Positions 1 to 8,737 of a stretch of DNA of 64,000 bases are shown here, in pieces (position 1 is the first letter of the stretch; every line of letters starts with the position of its first letter). The notes under the pieces are model-generated. The model was not told where the DNA came from. It did not search any database and was given only the letters and a program-made list of their open reading frames with translations. The stretch comes from Acidobacteriaceae bacterium (lineage in GTDB: Bacteria; Acidobacteriota; Terriglobia; Terriglobales; Acidobacteriaceae): assembly GCA_025350325.1 (NCBI GenBank), contig JANXYB010000127.1, positions 1 through 64,000 on the forward strand. Reading direction: 5' to 3'. A program made the translations under genes and the position numbers.

Positions 1-415
1 ATGGTCCTGATTCGAGTGATCGTGGGGTTGATATTTCTGATCGAGGGAATTTTAAAATTCGTGCGTCCCGGTGAACTCGGCGTCGGACGATTCGTTCATA
101 TTGGACTGCCCATCCCCCAAGTGCTGGCTCCATTTGTGGGCAGCGTTGAAATCGCAGCAGGTGCCGCTCTGATCCTGAATCTCTATACGGGCGAGGCTGC
201 GGTGCTGTTGCTGGTCGTGATTACCACGGCGCTGCTCACGACCAAGATCCCGATACTGATGGGTCGCCATCTCGGTCCCTTCGCTTCCGTCGAAAATGGA
301 GCATTACGGCTTATTGAGCTTCCTGCACGAAGCGCGCACCGATTTGGCTATGCTGTTTGGCCTCGTGGCTATTCTGCTCGACAGCGGTATGAAGTTTGGG
401 CGAAGAGGCCGCTAA
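1..415 (+). pseudogene. DoxX family membrane protein, frameshifted
   Basis: The first ~93 codons encode hydrophobic helices of a DoxX/SURF4-type small membrane protein (the LIRVIVGLIFLIEGILKF start is typical). In the initial frame the C-terminus becomes non-family sequence ending at 426. The +1 frame from about 281 instead reads SLPSKMEHYG, then LLSFLHEARTDLAMLFG and LVAILLDSGMKFGRRGR, which is the expected DoxX C-terminal helix with its HEARTD motif, and stops at 413-415. A one-base insertion or two-base deletion near 280-283 therefore splits the gene. The rebuilt protein is about 138 aa, a normal family length. The gene begins at the window edge, so the true start could lie further upstream. 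Whether this is a real mutation or a sequencing error cannot be told from the sequence. Confidence 0.75.
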
Positions 416-450
416 ATTTTGCATGAGGTTTAGATCGCTGAGTGCTCGCC

Positions 451-1266
451 TCAACCATCGAAGCGGTAGGCGCTGATTGCGGCTCCCATTGGCTCGTCAG
501 AGAACATTTGCTTTCCAGGCGCGTCGCCGCCGGCTCCCGCAGCAACCATCAATGGCAACAGGTGCTCTTCGCGCGGGTGTGCATAGGACGTGAACGAAGC
601 TTCGCGCCAATGCGATAACAGGCGGTCGCGCTCTGGCGTGGAAGATTCGACGGCGCTGGTGAGCCAGGCGTCGAAGGCGCGTGCGCGTTCCGGCGCCTCC
701 GCTCGAAGATAGCCGCGCAGGTTATGGAAGCTCATGCCGCTGCCCACAATCAGCACTCCCTCATCGCGTAAAGGGGCCAGCGCCCTTCCTGCCGCAATGT
801 GTAGTGCCGGATCAAGCGATCTGGCCAGCGACAGGGTCGCGACTGGAATGCGTGCCTCGGGAAATGCCACTTTGAGTGGAACGAAAACTCCGTGGTCGTA
901 GCCGCGGTCGGAGCATGTCGCGGTGGGCAGTCCCGCTTTTGAGAGCAAATTAGTTACGCGCGATGCCAACTCCGGGTTTCCGGGAGCGGGCCAGGTGAGC
1001 TGGTAGGTGTGCTCGGGAAATCCGGAATAATCGAAGATCAATGCGGGAGAGGCAGAGGCGCTGGCCGTGAAGGCCGCTTCCTCCCAATGACCGCTAATGA
1101 CCACCATCGCTTTGGGAGGAGCAGGCAACGTCGCGGCAATGCTCTCGAGAAATCGCCGCGTGGCAATCCACGTGTCGGCGGGGCCCCAGGTCCAATCCAT
1201 AAAGAAGCAGGGACCGCCGCCGTGGGGAATGAAGATGGATGGCTGACGTTGCGGGTTGGAGGTCAT
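451..1266 (-). CDS. ygiD: class III extradiol ring-cleavage dioxygenase (4,5-DOPA dioxygenase / YgiD-like)
   Basis: 271 aa. Members of this LigB-type family are cytoplasmic, use a non-haem metal and cleave catechol-type rings; E. coli YgiD acts on DOPA. The early IPHGGGP motif supplies the first metal histidine. SGHWE in the middle, the YDHGVFVPLK block and the IVGSGMSFHNL segment are family hallmarks, and the length fits. The ATG at 1266 is preferred over upstream in-frame starts because GGGAG lies about 9 nt before it. The gene is transcribed away from the downstream small secreted-protein gene and converges on the broken DoxX gene. The natural substrate cannot be inferred. Confidence 0.88.
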   Translation of the reverse strand: MTSNPQRQPSIFIPHGGGPCFFMDWTWGPADTWIATRRFLESIAATLPAPPKAMVVISGHWEEAAFTASASASPALIFDYSGFPEHTYQLTWPAPGNPELASRVTNLLSKAGLPTATCSDRGYDHGVFVPLKVAFPEARIPVATLSLARSLDPALHIAAGRALAPLRDEGVLIVGSGMSFHNLRGYLRAEAPERARAFDAWLTSAVESSTPERDRLLSHWREASFTSYAHPREEHLLPLMVAAGAGGDAPGKQMFSDEPMGAAISAYRFDG

Positions 1267-1488
1267 ATTTATATCTCCCGGGCTTGTCGCTGACGAAACT
1301 TGTTTAAACAACTATATTTTGGATGCAGGAAGGGCATCGAGGATTCATCGTCTATTCCCGGGAACCCCTCAACCTGACTTGTTGGCGTGTCCGCGTTGCT
1401 ACCCGCACAAATCTGCCGTCGAGGACGGTAGTTTGCTATGTTTGGGTAATTCGCTGCCTCGTCTTGTTGCGCGCGGAGGGACTCGTTT

Positions 1489-2022
1489 ATGAAGCGTCTT
1501 ATTTCGATTGCCCTATTGTTCGTCAGTACATCTTTATTCGCGCAGGTCGTCGCTGCTCCGTCAGGCGACATCAGTCCGTTGCGGGCTCTGAGCTTTCTTG
1601 AAGGAACCTGGGACGCTAAGACGCAGGCCGGTAGTGCGGGCGCGCAGAGTGCTGGAACGTATGAATTTCAACTGGAACTGAAGGGTCACATACTGGCGCG
1701 GCATAGCAACACCGATCCCGGTTGCAAGGGGCCGACCGACTTCAATTGCGAACACAGCGATCTGCTTTATGTCTATCCAGACCCTGTGAGCAAGACTCTG
1801 AAAGCGGTTTATTTCGATAATGAAGGGCACGTCATCCACTACACCGTGACCGTTCCCGATCCCACGACTGCCGAATTCATTTCAGACCCCTATCAGACCG
1901 GTCCCCAGTTTCACCTGGTTTACCAATTACGAAACGGCGTGATGTCCGGCAAGTTCCAGGTGCAGATGCCCGGCCAGCAGGTATGGACGTCATACCTGGA
2001 GTGGAGCGGCGGCAAGAAGTAG
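1489..2022 (+). CDS. small secreted protein, possibly DUF1579/lipocalin-like
   Basis: 177 aa with a clear signal peptide (MKRLISIALLFVSTSLFAQ), so probably periplasmic or exported. The mature part begins ALSFLEGTWDAK and alternates short beta-strand-like segments ending SYLEWSGGKK. This resembles the opening of DUF1579-type and other lipocalin-like domains, where a LxGxW motif starts the first strand, but I do not recognise a specific family with certainty. Two cysteines (GCKG and NCEH) could form a periplasmic disulfide. It converges on trpD with a 28 bp gap. No function is proposed. Confidence 0.7.
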   Translation: MKRLISIALLFVSTSLFAQVVAAPSGDISPLRALSFLEGTWDAKTQAGSAGAQSAGTYEFQLELKGHILARHSNTDPGCKGPTDFNCEHSDLLYVYPDPVSKTLKAVYFDNEGHVIHYTVTVPDPTTAEFISDPYQTGPQFHLVYQLRNGVMSGKFQVQMPGQQVWTSYLEWSGGKK

Positions 2023-2050
2023 CGCGGCCGGCGATGTCCCGACAGCGTCC

Positions 2051-3112
2051 TTATTGAGGTCGGGAATATTTCTCGCCAAACTTGCGCAGCTTGGCAAGGG
2101 TGACGGCCGCCTGGCCGGAATCGATCGCCTCTGCGGCCATCTCGACGCCTTGCTTAAGGTCTTCGCTGAGTCCCGCGGCCACCAGGGCTGCCGCCGCGTT
2201 GAATAGCACAATGTCCCGTCGCGGCCCAGGGATGCCAGTGAATACGTCGTAGAGCAACGATGCGTTGACTTGTATGTCGCCGCCCGAAAATTCATCAAGC
2301 GTGGCGCGGGGAAGGCCCGCCATTTCTGGAGTGACGCGCGCGGCTTTGATGGTAGGTGCTGCCCCGGGATTTGATTCTTCGATGCGGGCGACCACGGATT
2401 CGCCGGTGGTGGTGAGTTCGTCGATGCCGTCGGTACCGTGCACCACAAATGCTCGTTTGGCGCCGAGCACAACGAGCGCACGACCGACCAGCAAGACGCG
2501 GCTCGGAGCAAGCACGCCGATCACCTGAGAACGCGCCCCCGCAGGGTTCGTAAGCGGACCGCAGAGATTGAAGATAGTGCGGATGCCGAGTGCCCGGCGC
2601 AGAGGCCCGACAGCCTTCATCGCAGGATGATAGAGCGGGGCAAATAGGAACACGAACCCCGTCTCGCGAAGGCATGCTGCGGCTAATTCAGGACCGAGGT
2701 TAATAGGTACGCCAAGCGCCTCAAGCACATCGGCAGAACCGGCTTGCGAAGTGACGGCGCGATTGCCATGCTTGGCGACCAAAACGCCCGAGGCCGCAGC
2801 AACAATAGCTGCGCCGGTGGAGATATTAAACGTGAGCGGGCCTCCTCCGCCGGTGCCGCAGGTGTCGACTAGCGAAGCACGCTCTTGATCGGTGAGCGGA
2901 ACCGGCACAGCATTGGCGCGCATAACTTCGACAAAGCCGGCCAACTCAGGAGCTTGCTCGCCTCGCGTGGCTAATACGGTGACCAGGGCAGCGGTCTCAA
3001 CCTCAGGCACGGTGCCCGACAAGATTTCTGTGAGCGCGGCGGCAGCCTGCTCGCGGGTCATTGCTGCGCCGTCTTCGGCCAGCGGCTTGAGAAGCTCCTT
3101 CACAACGCCCAT
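2051..3112 (-). CDS. trpD: anthranilate phosphoribosyltransferase
   Basis: 353 aa, normal for TrpD. It transfers phosphoribose from PRPP to anthranilate, the second step of tryptophan synthesis, in the cytoplasm. Visible signatures are DTCGTGGGG (PRPP-binding glycine loop), [35 protein letters not shown] and [12 protein letters not shown]. The reading frame stays open upstream to 3562, but that part overlaps sucC antisense and is not family-like. The ATG at 3112 is preceded by GGAAG at suitable spacing and gives the normal N-terminus [11 protein letters not shown]. No other trp gene is adjacent. It is divergent from sucC, with about 190 bp between them. Confidence 0.95.
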   Translation of the reverse strand: MGVVKELLKPLAEDGAAMTREQAAAALTEILSGTVPEVETAALVTVLATRGEQAPELAGFVEVMRANAVPVPLTDQERASLVDTCGTGGGGPLTFNISTGAAIVAAASGVLVAKHGNRAVTSQAGSADVLEALGVPINLGPELAAACLRETGFVFLFAPLYHPAMKAVGPLRRALGIRTIFNLCGPLTNPAGARSQVIGVLAPSRVLLVGRALVVLGAKRAFVVHGTDGIDELTTTGESVVARIEESNPGAAPTIKAARVTPEMAGLPRATLDEFSGGDIQVNASLLYDVFTGIPGPRRDIVLFNAAAALVAAGLSEDLKQGVEMAAEAIDSGQAAVTLAKLRKFGEKYSRPQ

Positions 3113-3301
3113 ATCACTTCCTATGGTAACGGTGCGGCGCGGGCGCGCAGAGCATTTGAGAATGAGTGTGATGTTTGCGAGCCCTTCGGCCAGCAAGATA
3201 GTATTTGGGGTACCGCTGGCACGGTCGCTGCGATCTGGCTCCCAAAGGGCGCCGGAACGGACCTTTCCAACTTTCAGCGGACGTGGGCGGTCCCAACCAA
3301 A

Positions 3302-4483
3302 ATGAAAATTCACGAATATCAGGCAAAAGAAATTCTCGCCCAGTACGGCGTTGCCGTGCCGCGAGGCGAGATGGCCAACACGCTTGAAGAAGCCAATGCG
3401 GTGGCCCGCAAATTGTTTGCTGAGGGCGCGAGCGGCGTTGTGGTCAAGGCGCAGATTCATGCCGGAGGCCGCGGCAAAGGTGGCGGCGTCAAGGTCGCAC
3501 GCACCCGCGAAGACGCCGAACTTCACGCCAAAAATATTCTGGGCATGCAGTTGATAACGCACCAGACCGGACCGCAGGGGCAGAAGGTTCAGAGGCTGCT
3601 GGTTGAAGAGACTGCGGCCATTGACCGCGAACTGTACCTCGGCATCGTGCTTGATCGTGCTACCGGCAAACTGGTTTTCATGGCTTCGCAGGCGGGGGGC
3701 ATGGAGATTGAAGAGGTGGCCGCGAAAACCCCCGAGGCCATCTTCAAAGAGACCATCGACCCTGCCGTTGGATTTGGCGCATGGCAGGCACGCAAGCTGG
3801 CGTTTGCGCTAGGGTTAAAATCCACGCAGATCAATGCCGCAGTGGTATTCCTGCAGAGCCTTTATAAGGCTTTTATGGATACAGATGCTTCGCTGATCGA
3901 AATCAATCCTTTCATTACAACCAAGGATGACAAGCTCTTTGCGCTCGACGCGAAGATCACGTTTGATGACAATGCGCTCTTTCGCCATCCGCACATCAAG
4001 GCGTTGCGCGATACGGCTGAGGAAGATCCGCTCGAAGTTGAAGCCAGCAAGTACGCGCTCAATTACATCAAGCTCGATGGTTCGATCGCCTGCATGGTCA
4101 ATGGCGCGGGGCTGGCCATGGCGACCATGGACATCATTCAATATGCCGGCGGTAGTCCTGCAAACTTCCTCGACGTTGGCGGCGGTGCGACGCAGGAACA
4201 GATTGAGCATGCCTTCGAGATTCTGCTTTCGGACGCGAACGTCAAGGCCATCTTCATCAATATTTTTGGCGGCATTCTGCGCGTTGATCGGCTGGCGACA
4301 GGCGTCGTGGCCGCAGCGCGCAAGCTTAAGGTCACGGTGCCGATCGTCCTGCGGCTTGAGGGCACCAATGTTGAAGAGGGCCGCAAGATTCTTGCCGAGT
4401 CGGGTTTGAATTTTCAAGTGGGCGCAACGATGAAGGAAGCGGCAGAGCTGGTAGTGAAGGCCGCAGCGGGAGTGGGGGCATAA
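3302..4483 (+). CDS. sucC: succinyl-CoA ligase (ADP/GDP-forming) subunit beta
   Basis: 393 aa, standard length. With SucD it interconverts succinyl-CoA and succinate with NTP synthesis in the TCA cycle. The N-terminus [20 protein letters not shown] starts the ATP-grasp domain. Also visible are [18 protein letters not shown] (nucleotide loop), LIEINPF (metal and ATP binding), and the C-terminal CoA-ligase-like segment with [20 protein letters not shown], and INIFGGILR. One base separates it from sucD, so the two are certainly co-transcribed. Confidence 0.98.
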   Translation: MKIHEYQAKEILAQYGVAVPRGEMANTLEEANAVARKLFAEGASGVVVKAQIHAGGRGKGGGVKVARTREDAELHAKNILGMQLITHQTGPQGQKVQRLLVEETAAIDRELYLGIVLDRATGKLVFMASQAGGMEIEEVAAKTPEAIFKETIDPAVGFGAWQARKLAFALGLKSTQINAAVVFLQSLYKAFMDTDASLIEINPFITTKDDKLFALDAKITFDDNALFRHPHIKALRDTAEEDPLEVEASKYALNYIKLDGSIACMVNGAGLAMATMDIIQYAGGSPANFLDVGGGATQEQIEHAFEILLSDANVKAIFINIFGGILRVDRLATGVVAAARKLKVTVPIVLRLEGTNVEEGRKILAESGLNFQVGATMKEAAELVVKAAAGVGA

Positions 4484-4484
4484 C

Positions 4485-5360
4485 ATGGCGGTACTTGTGA
4501 CCAAAGAGACTCGACTCATCGTGCAGGGAATCACGGGCAAGGAAGGCACGTTTCATGCCTTGGGTTGCGCAGAATACGGCACCAAGGTTGTGGGTGGCGT
4601 GACTCCCGGCAAGGGTGGAACCAAGCACGAAGGTTGGCCGGTATTCAACACCGTTGCTGACGCGGTAGAAGCAACAGGCGCCAATGCGACCATGATTTTT
4701 GTGCCGCCACCGTTTGCCGCCGATGCGATTCTCGAGGCTGAGGACGCGGGCATTCCGTTGATTGTCTGTATTACCGAGGGCATTCCGACCTTAGACATGG
4801 TGAAGGTTTGGGCCAAGCTAAAGACATCAAAGTCGCGACTGATCGGGCCCAACTGCCCGGGTGTTATTTCGCCGGGTAAAGCCAAAATCGGCATTATGCC
4901 GGGTCGCATTCACAAAGAAGGCTCGGTAGGGATTGTGTCGCGCTCGGGTACCCTGACCTATGAGGCTGTGCACCAGTTGACGCAGCGTGGAATCGGGCAG
5001 TCGACAGCCATCGGAATAGGCGGCGATCCCATCATCGGCACCACGCATATCGATGCTCTGCGGCTGCTCAATGACGATCCTGAAACAGAAGCGATCATCA
5101 TGATCGGCGAGATTGGCGGATCGGCTGAGGAAGCTGCGGCCGAGTTTGTGAAGCAGCATGTCAAAAAGCCTGTGGTTGGATTTATAGCAGGTCAGACAGC
5201 GCCACCCGGACGACGCATGGGGCACGCGGGGGCAATCATTTCCGGTGGTCAGGGAACGGCATCGGACAAGATGAAAGCGATGACGGAGGCGGGAATTCAC
5301 GTCGTGGTTTCGCCGGCTGAGATCGGGGCTGCGCTGGCCAGAGTGATCGGGAAAGCATAG
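4485..5360 (+). CDS. sucD: succinyl-CoA ligase subunit alpha
   Basis: 291 aa. It carries the CoA-binding Rossmann domain at the N-terminus ([16 protein letters not shown], with GGVTPGKGG) and the ligase domain with the phosphorylated histidine, His247, in [24 protein letters not shown] and [11 protein letters not shown] are further family motifs. It works as a complex with SucB-type partner SucC, encoded immediately upstream. A perfect 12-bp hairpin follows the stop codon and separates this operon from the convergent peptidase gene. Confidence 0.98.
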   Translation: MAVLVTKETRLIVQGITGKEGTFHALGCAEYGTKVVGGVTPGKGGTKHEGWPVFNTVADAVEATGANATMIFVPPPFAADAILEAEDAGIPLIVCITEGIPTLDMVKVWAKLKTSKSRLIGPNCPGVISPGKAKIGIMPGRIHKEGSVGIVSRSGTLTYEAVHQLTQRGIGQSTAIGIGGDPIIGTTHIDALRLLNDDPETEAIIMIGEIGGSAEEAAAEFVKQHVKKPVVGFIAGQTAPPGRRMGHAGAIISGGQGTASDKMKAMTEAGIHVVVSPAEIGAALARVIGKA

Positions 5361-5384
5361 CTCTTTTGAGAAACGTACAAACGG

Positions 5385-5414
5385 AGGAAGCCCACTGCGT
5401 GGTGGGCTTCCTCA
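5385..5414. terminator. hairpin between sucD and the convergent M13 peptidase gene
   Basis: Twelve-bp perfect inverted repeat: GAGGAAGCCCAC at 5385-5396, a 6-nt loop, and GTGGGCTTCCTC at 5403-5414. It lies 25 nt after the sucD stop and 18 nt beyond the end of the opposite gene. The T-tract on the plus strand is weak (ATTTG), so it may rely on stem strength. The position between convergent genes suggests it serves both directions. Confidence 0.75.
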
Positions 5415-5431
5415 TTTGCCACCCGAATTGA

Positions 5432-7525
5432 TCACCACACCCTGCACGGCGTCGGGCTCACCATCTTTGCCGTCGTCTTGCAGCTAAAACTCTTCGCGAA
5501 TTCAGGCAAATCCTGCAGCACGGAGTTGGTACGGTATTCATCGGGGGCGTGTGGATCGCCTTGCGCCTGGCTGCGTAGTTGCTCGGGCCGTGTCTGAGTG
5601 CACCACTGTTGCGCATATGCGATCCAGAAGCGTTGCTCAGGGGTGTAGCCATCGGTCTCGGCAGCCATGTCAATGTGTGCGGCTTGAGCCTTGTCCTGCC
5701 ACGCGATCCATGCCAGCCACAACCCGCCAAGGTCGGCAAGATTTTCGCCCAATGTAAGCTTGCCGTTCAGATGCACGCCCGGGACCGCTTCGATGGCGTC
5801 ATATTGCTTGACCATGCATTGGGCGCGGTCAGTGAACTTCTCCTGATCGTCCTTGGTCCACCAGTCTTTGAGATTGCCGTCTTGGTCATACTGACGGCCC
5901 TCGTCGTCGAACCCGTGCGTGAGTTCGTGTCCAACCGTCGAGCCCATGTCGCCATAGTTGGCAGCGTCGTCTTCCTTGTCACTGAAGAAAGGCGGCTGGA
6001 AATAGCCAGCGGGGAAATTGACGTTGTTCTCCTGCGGATTATAGTAGGCATTTACGGTCGGCGGCGACATGTACCATTCGCCCTTGTCGACGGGCTTGCC
6101 GATTTTGGCAAGTTCGCGCGCAAAGTTAAATTGATGCACCCGCTCCGCGTTGCCAAGCGCGTCGCCGCGTACAATTTTCAACGTTGAATAGTCGCGCCAC
6201 TTGTCGGGATAGCCGATTTTATTCATCACCGTGTGCAGTTTTTCCTTGGCCTTGAGCTTGGTTTCGGCGCTCATCCAATCGAGGCCGTCGATGTCTTTAC
6301 TCATGGCTTGTTCAATGGCAAGTGTCATCTCCAGGGCGTGCTGCTTTTCGGCCGGAGGGAAATACTTGGACACGTAGACCTGCCCGAGAGCTTCACCCAT
6401 TTCTCGATCGACGCGGGTAGTGCAGCGCTTCCAGCGCTCCTGCTGCTTTTCGGCGCCATTCAGGATGTGCGCATAGAAGTTCCACGATTCTGTCTCGAAA
6501 CTTTCAGGCATGCTGGTTCCGGCATAAGCATGCAACACATGCCAGCGCAGGTAGGTCTTCACCGGATCGATCGGCGTATCCGCAAGAAGAGTATTGAACT
6601 CCGCAAAAAACTTTGGTTCGGAGTCATTGGCCTTGCCCGCGGCGGGCGCATGCGTGGCTGCCACATACTCCGGCACAGAAAAATGCGGAACCTCTTTTGA
6701 AAAGCTCACCACGTCGGTGGGATGGTTGAGATTTTGCGGATCGCGCTGCTCGGTTATCGTGAGAGAGGCCTTGGCGAGGCGCGTTTCAATGGCCATCACG
6801 TCATCGGCATCTTTGGCTGCCTGCGCTTCAGGCTCGCCGGCCAGCACAAACATCTTGTGCACATGATCGACATATTGCTTGCGCTGTTCAGCTGATTTCG
6901 CATCGGTGCGGGTGTAGTAATCACGTTCGGGCAGACCAAGGCCGCCCGCGTTATAGAACGAAATGACTTCGCTCGCATTCGCAAAATCCGGGGTAGCGCT
7001 GAAGTCGAAAAACGCGTTGACGCCGACGGTGTGTAAGTAAGCCAGCAGAGCGGGCAGTTCCGCGGTTGACTTGATTTGAGCGATGCGGTCGAGCAGTGGT
7101 TGCAGAGGCGTCACGCCTGCCTTGTTCACGGTCGCCGTGTCCATGCAACTCGCATATTCGTCGCCGATTTTTTGTTCATTGGCAGTGCGGTGGTGATCGG
7201 CCGATCCTGCCGCTTCTGGCTTCGCCGCGTCTTCTAGGATCTGTTTCAGGTGCAGGCGGTTCAGTTCAAATAACTCGGTAAATCGGCCATAGGACGTCTG
7301 ATCTGGTGGCAGCGGATTGCGCTTAAACCAAGTGTTGCAACTATATTGATAAAAGTTTTCGCATGGGTCAATTGACTTGTCGACGAGCGTTGGATCGAAG
7401 ACCCGCAGTTCTGGTGTGCTGGATAGGGCCACAGGGGCAGCGGTCTGGCTGAACGCCGGAGCGGCGAAGAGAACTGCAAAAAGCGCAAGACAGGAACGTT
7501 GCGGTGCAGCGGCAAACTCAAACAT
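5432..7525 (-). CDS. secreted M13 family metalloendopeptidase (neprilysin/PepO-like)
   Basis: 697 aa. The N-terminal signal peptide (LALFAVLFAAPAFSQ) indicates export. The catalytic zinc motif HELTH is at about residues 533-537, in VGHELTHGFDDEGRQYD; the third ligand and its partner lie in ENLADLGG at 594-601. NAYYNPQENNVNFPAG, upstream of the zinc motif, is a substrate-binding hallmark of the family. Cysteines near the mature N-terminus (DPCENFYQYSCNTW) are also typical of M13 peptidases. It probably degrades small peptides in the periplasm or outside the cell. Exported peptidases of this type are common in soil Acidobacteriota. Confidence 0.95.
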   Translation of the reverse strand: MFEFAAAPQRSCLALFAVLFAAPAFSQTAAPVALSSTPELRVFDPTLVDKSIDPCENFYQYSCNTWFKRNPLPPDQTSYGRFTELFELNRLHLKQILEDAAKPEAAGSADHHRTANEQKIGDEYASCMDTATVNKAGVTPLQPLLDRIAQIKSTAELPALLAYLHTVGVNAFFDFSATPDFANASEVISFYNAGGLGLPERDYYTRTDAKSAEQRKQYVDHVHKMFVLAGEPEAQAAKDADDVMAIETRLAKASLTITEQRDPQNLNHPTDVVSFSKEVPHFSVPEYVAATHAPAAGKANDSEPKFFAEFNTLLADTPIDPVKTYLRWHVLHAYAGTSMPESFETESWNFYAHILNGAEKQQERWKRCTTRVDREMGEALGQVYVSKYFPPAEKQHALEMTLAIEQAMSKDIDGLDWMSAETKLKAKEKLHTVMNKIGYPDKWRDYSTLKIVRGDALGNAERVHQFNFARELAKIGKPVDKGEWYMSPPTVNAYYNPQENNVNFPAGYFQPPFFSDKEDDAANYGDMGSTVGHELTHGFDDEGRQYDQDGNLKDWWTKDDQEKFTDRAQCMVKQYDAIEAVPGVHLNGKLTLGENLADLGGLWLAWIAWQDKAQAAHIDMAAETDGYTPEQRFWIAYAQQWCTQTRPEQLRSQAQGDPHAPDEYRTNSVLQDLPEFAKSFSCKTTAKMVSPTPCRVW

Positions 7526-7619
7526 CCCGCCACTTTATCAGATTCGTGCGCGGGTGGCTTGCGCTATGTGACCGGTACAATTGAAGGCGGGCTGAAACCC
7601 ACAAGAGGAGCAGATTTCA

Positions 7620-8036
7620 ATGGCGCAGCGCACTTTCAGCATCATCAAGCCCGACGCAGTTCGCAAGGGCTACACCGGGGCCATCCTGGCGGAGATCGAA
7701 AAAGCCGGCTTCAAGTTGGCGGCCATCAAAAAGCAGGCAATTTCGAACGACCAAGCCAAGGGCTTTTACCACGTGCACGCAGAGCGGCCTTTTTTCAAAG
7801 ACCTGTGCACGTTCATGTCGACCGGTCCGCTCTTTTTGATGGTGCTGGAGAAGGAAAATGCCATTGCCGACCTACGCAAGCTGATGGGCGCGACCAATCC
7901 CGCCAACGCTGAAGAGGGCACTATCCGCAAGAAATTTGCCGGGTCGATTCAGGAGAACGCAATTCACGGGTCAGATGCCGAGGACACCGCGGCCTTTGAA
8001 ATTGGCTATTGGTTCGCGGGGTACGAATTGATTTGA
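7620..8036 (+). CDS. ndk: nucleoside diphosphate kinase
   Basis: 138 aa, standard length. It transfers the terminal phosphate between nucleoside triphosphates and diphosphates through a phosphohistidine. His116 sits in the conserved NAIHGSDA motif, and the N-terminus [14 protein letters not shown] binds nucleotide. A good Shine-Dalgarno sequence (GAGGAG) precedes the ATG. It converges on the yceH-like gene, with 14 bp between the stops. Confidence 0.98.
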   Translation: MAQRTFSIIKPDAVRKGYTGAILAEIEKAGFKLAAIKKQAISNDQAKGFYHVHAERPFFKDLCTFMSTGPLFLMVLEKENAIADLRKLMGATNPANAEEGTIRKKFAGSIQENAIHGSDAEDTAAFEIGYWFAGYELI

Positions 8037-8050
8037 TTTTGCGCGCGTGA

Positions 8051-8722
8051 TCAGCCGAGAAGGCCATCGATCTTTTGGCTGAGCTTGGTCATTTCGCGTT
8101 GCAATTCGGCGACAGTAGATTCGAGTTGCGCAATGCGGTCTTCATGTCCCGCGTCGCTGCTTGCTTCTCGGCGCGTGGAGACGGCTTCATCTTCGTCGAC
8201 AGGCAGCGATGCGACTCTTCCCGAAAGCAGATGTGCGTAGCGCGCCTCCTTGGTCCCAGGCTGGCGCGCCAGCATTGCGACCAACGATGGGTCGCGCTCA
8301 ATCAATTTTTGCAGCGCCGCAAGCACGTCGCCTATTTCCTCAAAGCGATGCATGCGTTCAGTGCGGCCGCGCAGTTCGCCTGGAGTCTGTGGTCCGCGCA
8401 GCAGCAGCACGCAAATCAACGCAGTTTCGGCGCGACTGAAGTTGAAGACTTCACCAAGCCAGTGCTCATATTTAGTAACGCGGCCATCGGCGCTGCGAGC
8501 TCTGCCGGCCACGCGCTTGTCTTCAAGCCCATGCAGGGCCTGACGCACATCATCCTCATCCAGATCAGTCACCGGCTCGCGGTTAGAGCGCTGGTCGCAG
8601 GCGTTGATGAGCGCGTTCAGTGTGAGGGGATAGTAGTCCGGCGTGGTCACTTCTTTTTCGACCAGCGCTCCCAGGACACGGGCTTCGGCGGATGTGAGCT
8701 TAATGGGCTCGGTAGACGGCAT
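8051..8722 (-). CDS. yceH: YceH/DUF480 family winged-helix protein
   Basis: 223 aa. The start (LTSAEARVLGALVEKEVTTPDYYPLTLNALINACDQ, read in part) is the DUF480 signature. Two tandem winged-helix-like domains follow, with NREPV, GPQTPGEL and YAHLLSG conserved blocks. The last ~35 residues (RIAQLESTVAELQREMTKL) form a predicted coiled coil, as in many homologues. The molecular role of the family is unsettled, so none is claimed. It is the gene directly downstream of the RND permease, 15 bp away, and could be read through from that operon. Confidence 0.92.
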   Translation of the reverse strand: MPSTEPIKLTSAEARVLGALVEKEVTTPDYYPLTLNALINACDQRSNREPVTDLDEDDVRQALHGLEDKRVAGRARSADGRVTKYEHWLGEVFNFSRAETALICVLLLRGPQTPGELRGRTERMHRFEEIGDVLAALQKLIERDPSLVAMLARQPGTKEARYAHLLSGRVASLPVDEDEAVSTRREASSDAGHEDRIAQLESTVAELQREMTKLSQKIDGLLG

Positions 8723-8737
8723 AATCTATTTTGCCAC

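Noticed and set aside
2051-3562. Longer trpD reading frame (503 aa)
   Set aside because: The extra N-terminal 150 codons run antisense across sucC, have no TrpD similarity and lack a better ribosome-binding site than ATG 3112.
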